DNA of 64,000 bases, taken from positions 310,001 through 374,000 of the forward strand of contig NZ_LMKH01000034.1 of the NCBI RefSeq assembly GCF_001421415.1. Direction: 5' to 3'. This document shows, piece after piece, positions 59,642 through 64,000 of this stretch (its first letter is position 1; the number at the start of each line of letters is the position of its first letter). Source of the stretch: Sphingomonas sp. Leaf208. GTDB lineage: Bacteria > Pseudomonadota > Alphaproteobacteria > Sphingomonadales > Sphingomonadaceae. The position numbers were made by a program, and so were the translations under genes. Under the pieces are notes generated by a model. The model was not told where the DNA came from. It searched no databases and saw only the letters and a list, made by a program, of their open reading frames with translations.

Positions 59642-60316
59642 ATGTGGCAGCTTTATCAATTCCCCCTGTGTCCCTTCTCGCGAAAGGTGCGTCTGCTGCT
59701 GGGCGAGAAGGGGGTCGGCTACGAACTGGTGCGCGAATCGCCCTGGGATCGCCGCGACGAGTTCATGGACATGAACCCCGCCGGCCAGACACCGGTGATG
59801 GTCGATGCGTCGCGCGGTGTCGCACCGCTGATCGATTCGATGGCGATCTGCGAATTCTTCGAGGAAACCGTCGAGAAGGCGGCGATGATCAACGGCACCG
59901 CGACCAACCGCGCCGAAATCCGCCGGCTGGTCACGTGGTTCGACACGCATTTCTACCGCGACGTCACCGGACCGCTGCTTCACGAACGCATGGTCAAGCG
60001 CCTCGCCCACCGTACCGCACCTGATGCCAAGGGGCTCCGTGAAGCGATGAAGGCCGCGGTCGGGCACCTCGATTATATGGATTACCTGCTCGATCACCGG
60101 AACTGGCTCGGCGGCGCGACGATGAGCCTAGCCGATCTTGCGGCTGCCGCGCAGATCTCGGTCACCGATTATCTCGGCGGGATCGACTGGAAGGGCCACG
60201 ACCAGACCGCACGCTGGTATCGCGGCTTCAAGAGCCGCCCGAGCTTCCGCCCGCTGCTATCCGAACGGATGGAGCTGATCTCACCCCCGGCGCACTACGA
60301 CAATGTCGATTTCTGA
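59642..60316 (+). CDS. glutathione S-transferase family protein
   Basis: A 224-residue GST-fold protein. The N-terminal thioredoxin-like domain starts MWQLYQFPLCPFSRKVRLLL (CPFS redox-type active site near residue 10) and includes NPAGQTPVMVD and IDSMAICEFFEE; the C-terminal helical domain has TMSLADLAAAAQISVTDYLG. Substrate is unknown. Its 3' end overlaps the next gene by 14 bases, so the two are translated together. Confidence 0.9.
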   Translation: MWQLYQFPLCPFSRKVRLLLGEKGVGYELVRESPWDRRDEFMDMNPAGQTPVMVDASRGVAPLIDSMAICEFFEETVEKAAMINGTATNRAEIRRLVTWFDTHFYRDVTGPLLHERMVKRLAHRTAPDAKGLREAMKAAVGHLDYMDYLLDHRNWLGGATMSLADLAAAAQISVTDYLGGIDWKGHDQTARWYRGFKSRPSFRPLLSERMELISPPAHYDNVDF

Positions 60317-60650
60317 TCAGATCACGTTCCCGGACTTCGAGAAGGTCGACATCCACGTCGGCACGATCGTCGAGGCCGAACCCTTCCCCGAAGCGCGCAA
60401 GCCCGCGATCAAGCTGCGGATCGATTTTGGTGCGGAGATCGGCGTGAAGCGCTCGTCCGCGCAGATCACTGAGCATTATACGCCGGAGACTCTGATTGGC
60501 CGCCAGGTCGCCGCGGTCATCAACTTTCCGCCACGTCAGATCGGCCCGATGATGTCCGAGGTCCTGACGCTCGGATTCCCCGATGCGGACGGGAAGGTCG
60601 TGCTGATCTCGCCGACCGGACCAATTCCAAACGGCGGGCGACTGTTCTGA
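60303..60650 (+). CDS. csaA: tRNA-binding protein, CsaA-like
   Basis: A 115-residue OB-fold protein homologous to CsaA and the MetRS C-terminal domain, thought to be an export-linked chaperone or tRNA binder. Signatures: FEKVDIHVGTIVEAEPFPEARKPA, then AQITEHYTPETLIGRQVAAVINFPPRQIGPMMSEVL. The ATG at 60303 lies inside the end of the GST gene. Confidence 0.93.
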   Translation: MSISDQITFPDFEKVDIHVGTIVEAEPFPEARKPAIKLRIDFGAEIGVKRSSAQITEHYTPETLIGRQVAAVINFPPRQIGPMMSEVLTLGFPDADGKVVLISPTGPIPNGGRLF

Positions 60651-60656
60651 ACAATA

Positions 60657-60780
60657 ATCCTCCCCCGCCAGGGGGAGGTGGCTGGCGCTTGCTAGTCGGA
60701 GGGGGAGGAACGCGAAACGGCTGTTCCGTGTCCTCCCCCTCCGTCACCTTCGGCGACACCTCCCCCTGGCGGGGGAGGAT
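60657..60780. repeat. palindromic intergenic repeat, family D (inverted copy)
   Basis: The reverse complement of the unit at 31468-31593, with the same four C-rich/G-rich arms in opposite order. It separates the csaA 3' end from the convergent OmpA-like gene. Confidence 0.85.
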
Positions 60781-60798
60781 CAGCAGCACCCCCGCCGC

Positions 60799-61473
60799 TT
60801 ACTGGCGCAGGTCGTTCTGCGTGATCGGCACGATCTTCACCTCGACGCGACGGTTCGCAGCGCGCCCGGCATCGGTGTCATTCGACGCGATCGGCTGCGT
60901 TTCGCCGTAGCCGCGCGTACCGATGCGCGCAGTCTGCACGCCGTGGCCCGCCAGATAATCCGCGACCGACCGCGCACGACGCTCCGACAGCGTCTGGTTA
61001 TAGGCGTCGCTGCCGGTCGAATCGGTATGCCCGTACACGTCGATATAGGTCTGGTTGTACTGCGACAGCGTATCCGCGACCTGGTCGAGCGTCCGCTGGA
61101 ACTGCGGCTGCACGTTGGCGCTGTCATACGCGAAGGTGATGCCCGACGGGATGTTCAGCACGAGATCGTCGCCCTGGCGGATCACCTGCACGTCGGTGCC
61201 GGCAGTGCGCGCGCGCAAGTCGCGCTCCTGCTTGTCCATGTACGCGCCGATGCCCGCACCCGCGAGACCACCGATGCCCGCGCCGAGCAGCTTCTCGGTC
61301 CGGTCATGTCGTCCACCGACCACGTCGCCGAACAGATAGCCGCCCAGCGCGCCGCCGATACCGCCGAGAGCGGTCTTCGAGATCGTCTGGCGACCCGTCT
61401 CGGGATCGGTCGTGCAGCCGCTGGTGGCGATCAGTGCGGCGATCGCAGCACCTGCGAACATCTTGGTTTTCAT
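60799..61473 (-). CDS. OmpA family lipoprotein with glycine-zipper region
   Basis: A 224-residue outer-membrane lipoprotein: signal peptide and lipobox IATSGC (Cys about residue 20), then a glycine-zipper region (GGIGGALGGYLFGDVVGG and LLGAGIGGLAGAGIGAYMD). A C-terminal OmpA/MotB peptidoglycan-binding domain follows, with TYIDVYGHTDSTGSDAYNQTLSERRA near residues 140-170 and GYGETQPIASNDTDAGRAANRRVE near 190-215. ATG 61473 has AGGGAG. It tethers the outer membrane to the wall, as in YiaD. Confidence 0.93.
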   Translation of the reverse strand: MKTKMFAGAAIAALIATSGCTTDPETGRQTISKTALGGIGGALGGYLFGDVVGGRHDRTEKLLGAGIGGLAGAGIGAYMDKQERDLRARTAGTDVQVIRQGDDLVLNIPSGITFAYDSANVQPQFQRTLDQVADTLSQYNQTYIDVYGHTDSTGSDAYNQTLSERRARSVADYLAGHGVQTARIGTRGYGETQPIASNDTDAGRAANRRVEVKIVPITQNDLRQ

Positions 61474-61668
61474 AGATAATCTCCCTGGGACGTGATGGAT
61501 GACGGCATTTCGCCCGATACCGCCGATAACCCGGTGTCACGACGATTGTTCCGCCTGCGCACTGAACCGAGCCTGACCATCTTCGCGGCGTAATGTCGAG
61601 TATACGCCACCCTGCGCGCAAGGACGGTTGTGCGACGGACCGTTGTCCTGCAAAGAGCGCGTGAGCCA

Positions 61669-62970
61669 ATGGCACCGCTTCCCCCCTTCCCCTGGATCGA
61701 CGTCGCGATCATCCTCGCGCTCGTCGCGTTGAACGGTGTGTTCGCGATGAGCGAACTCGCGATCGTCTCCGCACGCAAAGCGCGGCTCGAGGCAATGGCG
61801 CGCTCGGGCAAGAAGGGCGCGCGCGCCGCCCTCGTGCTCGCCGCCGACCCCGGCAAGTTCCTGTCGACCGTCCAGATCGGCATCACGCTGATCGGCATCC
61901 TCGCGGGTGCCTATTCGGGCTCCAGCCTCGGCATGCCGACCGCCGCGCGGTTGCAGGCATGGGGCCTGTCCGCCTCGACCGCGGAGACCGCCGGGTTCGC
62001 GATCGTCATCGGCTTGACCACCTACGCGTCGCTGATCATCGGCGAGCTCGTCCCCAAGCAGTTCGCGCTGCGTGCGCCCGAGGCGATCGCCTCGTTCATG
62101 GCGCCGGTCATGCGCTGGCTCGCGATCGGCACCGCGCCGATCGTCTGGGTGCTCGATTCGACCAGCGCACTCATATTCCGCGCGCTTCGCTTGAACCGCG
62201 AATCGGAAGAGCACGTCACCGCTGAAGAACTCCACATGATCGTCGCCGAGGCGTCAAAGTCGGGCATCATCGAGGAGCATGAGCGCTCGATCATCTCGGG
62301 CGTCGTCCGCCTTGCGGATCGCCCGGTGCGCGAAGTGATGACGCCGCGGACCGAGATCGACTGGCTCGACTGCGACTGGGGCCCCGACGAGATCCGCGAG
62401 ACGCTGCTCGCGTCGCAGCATACCCGCCTGCCGGTCGGCGAAGGCTCGATCGACGCGGTAAAGGGCGTCGTCCAGGCGCGCGATATCGCCGCGGCACTGT
62501 TCCGCGGCGAGCCGATCGACCTGCGCGCACTGATGCGGAAAGCGCCCGTCGTGATCGACCAGATCGACGCGATGGACGCGTTGCTGGCGCTCCGTGAGGC
62601 CGAGGTGCCGATGGCGCTGATCCACGACGAATACGGCCATTTCGAAGGCATCGTGACGCCAGCCGATCTGCTCGCGGCGATCGCCGGCGAGTTCAAGTCG
62701 GACTCGGATCCGGACGATGCGCCTTCTGTGGTGGTGCGCGACGACGGGTCGTTGCTGGTGGCGGGGACGATGGCGGCGGACTCGCTCGCCGACCGCCTTG
62801 GCATCGACCTGCCCGAGGACCGCGACTACGCGACCGTCGCGGGGCTCGCGCTGTCGGTGTTCCGCCATCTGCCGGGCGAGGGCGAGAGCTTCGTCGAGCA
62901 GGGCTGGAAGTTCGAGATCGTCGACCTCGACGGCCGGCGGATCGACAAGCTGCTGGTGAGCGAAGTCTGA
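61669..62970 (+). CDS. hemolysin-related CNNM/CBS transporter (HlyC/CorC family)
   Basis: A 433-residue membrane protein: CNNM transmembrane domain (residues 1-190, FAMSELAIVSARKARLEAMARSGKKGA), then two CBS domains (about 205-330, PVREVMTPRTEIDWLDCDW and HTRLPVGEGSIDAVKGVVQ), then a CorC_HlyC domain (about 340-430, VVVRDDGSLLVAGTMAAD). Members are implicated in Mg2+ or Co2+ efflux. ATG 61669 (MAPLPPFPWIDV) is chosen over an upstream frame start. It is divergent from the OmpA-like gene. Confidence 0.92.
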   Translation: MAPLPPFPWIDVAIILALVALNGVFAMSELAIVSARKARLEAMARSGKKGARAALVLAADPGKFLSTVQIGITLIGILAGAYSGSSLGMPTAARLQAWGLSASTAETAGFAIVIGLTTYASLIIGELVPKQFALRAPEAIASFMAPVMRWLAIGTAPIVWVLDSTSALIFRALRLNRESEEHVTAEELHMIVAEASKSGIIEEHERSIISGVVRLADRPVREVMTPRTEIDWLDCDWGPDEIRETLLASQHTRLPVGEGSIDAVKGVVQARDIAAALFRGEPIDLRALMRKAPVVIDQIDAMDALLALREAEVPMALIHDEYGHFEGIVTPADLLAAIAGEFKSDSDPDDAPSVVVRDDGSLLVAGTMAADSLADRLGIDLPEDRDYATVAGLALSVFRHLPGEGESFVEQGWKFEIVDLDGRRIDKLLVSEV

Positions 62971-63019
62971 GGGATTGGCTTGGCGCGCGTAAGGTCGAAC
63001 ACAGCGTCTCCGTTCTGCA

Positions 63020-63125
63020 CCACCCCGGCGAAGGCCGGGGCCCAGTTGGCAAGTTCGCAGTGACGAAGCGCTACCTCCGGTTTGCAACGTTCCCCAACTG
63101 GGCCCCGGCCTCCGCCGGGGTGGTG
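63020..63125. repeat. palindromic intergenic repeat, family A
   Basis: Arms CCACCCCGGCGAAGGCCGGG and CCCCGGCCTCCGCCGGGGTG. It sits downstream of the CorC-like gene in a 416-bp gap without genes. Confidence 0.85.
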
Positions 63126-63200
63126 ATTGGGTAGGGTGGGTAGTCGCTCTTCACTCAGGTACTCGTGCCACACGCGCGAAGACGCGCTGATCCCCACAAT

Positions 63201-63336
63201 CCGTTCGTCCTGAGTAGCCGCTGAGCTTGTCGAAGCGGCGTATCGAAGGACAGGTTGGCGCGCGGAACTCATGCTTCGATACGAGCCCTCGATACGCTCC
63301 TGACGGAGCTACTCGGTCTCTACTCAGCACGAACGG
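63201..63336. repeat. palindromic intergenic repeat, family H
   Basis: Outer arms CCGTTCGTCCTGAGTAG and CTACTCAGCACGAACGG match at 16 of 17 positions; an inner CGTATCGAAGG / CTTCGATACG pair is also present. The style (CTGAG..GTCGAAG) resembles REP elements common in many proteobacteria. Confidence 0.75.
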
Positions 63337-63386
63337 AAAGGGCAGGGGGAGGGAAGAAGAGACGAGCCCGTTCGGCTCCGCCTCTT

Positions 63387-64000
63387 TTACTGACCGGTTT
63401 CGGCAGCGGGCTTCGCATCAACCGCCGGCGTCGCGACCACCGGAGCCTCCATCGGCACCTCCGAAACCGGCTTGGCCCCAGGCTCCAGATCGCTCGGCAC
63501 GAACGGCACCACGCTCGGCGGCGGCCCCGACATCCCCGCCGGATCACCTTCGACGCGCCCGTGGAGGTGGTCGATCTCCGCCTGCCGCCGGTTGAGATAG
63601 AACGACCGCGTCGCCGCATACGGATCCGGCGAGTTGTCGTGCAGGTCCTTCAGCGTCTGGTCGAACTCCGACCGGTGATCGAGTGCACCCAGGATACCCG
63701 CGGGGATGGCGTACGCCGTGCTGGTGAACGGCTTGCCGAAGGCGACCGGCAGGATCAGGCGATCGACCGCACCGCCCAGCAGATCGCGGATCGTGGTCGG
63801 TCCGACCAGCGGCAGGAACAGGAACGGGCCGTTCTTGACGCCGTAATAGCCGAGCGTGTTGGCGAACCCGTTCGACCGCCGCGGTAGGTGGAACGGCTTC
63901 TTTTTGGCCATGTCGAGCACGCCGGCCACGCCGATCGTCGTGTTGATCGCGAACCGTCCGACCGTCTCCGCTGCCTTGCCCGGCTTGAACTGGAGCAGGA
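63387..64000 (-). CDS. mlaA: MlaA/VacJ family outer-membrane lipoprotein, 5' end cut off by window edge
   Basis: Component of the Mla pathway that removes mislocalised phospholipids from the outer leaflet. The frame is open to the right edge; the upstream part reads GRFAINTTIGVAGVLDMAKK, the classic MlaA segment. Then GYYGVKNGPFLFLPLVGPTT and IRDLLGGAVDRLILPV follow. The C-terminal tail is Pro/Val-rich. About 204 residues are visible of an expected 250-300; signal peptide and lipobox lie beyond the window. An ATG at 63929 is internal, not the start. Confidence 0.92.
   Translation of the reverse strand, partial: LLQFKPGKAAETVGRFAINTTIGVAGVLDMAKKKPFHLPRRSNGFANTLGYYGVKNGPFLFLPLVGPTTIRDLLGGAVDRLILPVAFGKPFTSTAYAIPAGILGALDHRSEFDQTLKDLHDNSPDPYAATRSFYLNRRQAEIDHLHGRVEGDPAGMSGPPPSVVPFVPSDLEPGAKPVSEVPMEAPVVATPAVDAKPAAETGQ

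Overview
The window is a high-GC chromosomal segment from an alphaproteobacterium of the Sphingomonas type. The signs are a class I lysyl-tRNA synthetase, sucC beside etfBA instead of sucD, the helicase/S4-protein/fdxA/carD block, the gppA-rlmE pair, a CBP3-like cytochrome bc1 chaperone, many short 4-nt gene overlaps, and abundant GC-rich palindromic intergenic repeats. Genus is inferred from gene content only. No phage, complete insertion sequence, rRNA operon or CRISPR array is visible.

Layout. 0-6.9 kb: truncated gltX, prs, a PilZ protein, sucC, etfBA and a TonB-like protein. 6.9-14.5 kb: a frameshifted acyltransferase, a membrane dipeptidase, an MFS/deacetylase pair, thpR, lysK and a glycine-zipper protein. 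14.7-19.9 kb: a DinG/XPD-type helicase, a SixA-like phosphatase, a YceD and CBP3 pair, and a BamE-like lipoprotein. 20.2-26.6 kb: an NfrB-like membrane glycosyltransferase coupled to an NfrA-C-like outer-membrane protein, a TauE-type permease with its TIGR02186-type partner, a HerA-like ATPase and a YdeI-type protein. 26.7-38.1 kb: an M23 peptidase, a SUV3-like helicase, an S4 protein, fdxA, carD, two GIN/DUF2807 proteins, mgtE, a cyclophilin and a LysR regulator. 38.4-46.2 kb: a bacterial Cdc48/p97 ATPase, small metabolic and regulatory genes, a phospholipid-methyltransferase-like protein, a PLD synthase and rpoZ. 46.2-50.6 kb: rlmE and gppA, then a small toxin/immunity island between tRNA-Gln(CUG) and tRNA-Leu(CAG). 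50.7-64 kb: an NDUFA9-like protein, uppP, the glutamate synthase operon with an embedded nucleotidyltransferase/HEPN pair, a GST and CsaA pair, an OmpA-like lipoprotein, a CorC-like protein and a truncated mlaA.

Strongest leads. (1) An MNT/HEPN toxin-antitoxin-like pair lies between gltD and gltB, with all four genes joined by 4-nt overlaps. (2) A polymorphic-toxin gene with one in-frame amber codon sits beside an intact candidate immunity gene between two tRNAs. (3) A two-gene NfrB/NfrA-like glycan system lacks the c-di-GMP-sensing domain and the TPR region of the E. coli proteins. (4) A 0.4-kb element with about 84-bp inverted ends contributes the stop codon of rlmE. (5) A TetR-type regulator appears to start at CTG in a CTGA overlap. 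Several families of inverted-repeat (REP/BIME-like) elements fill most intergenic gaps.
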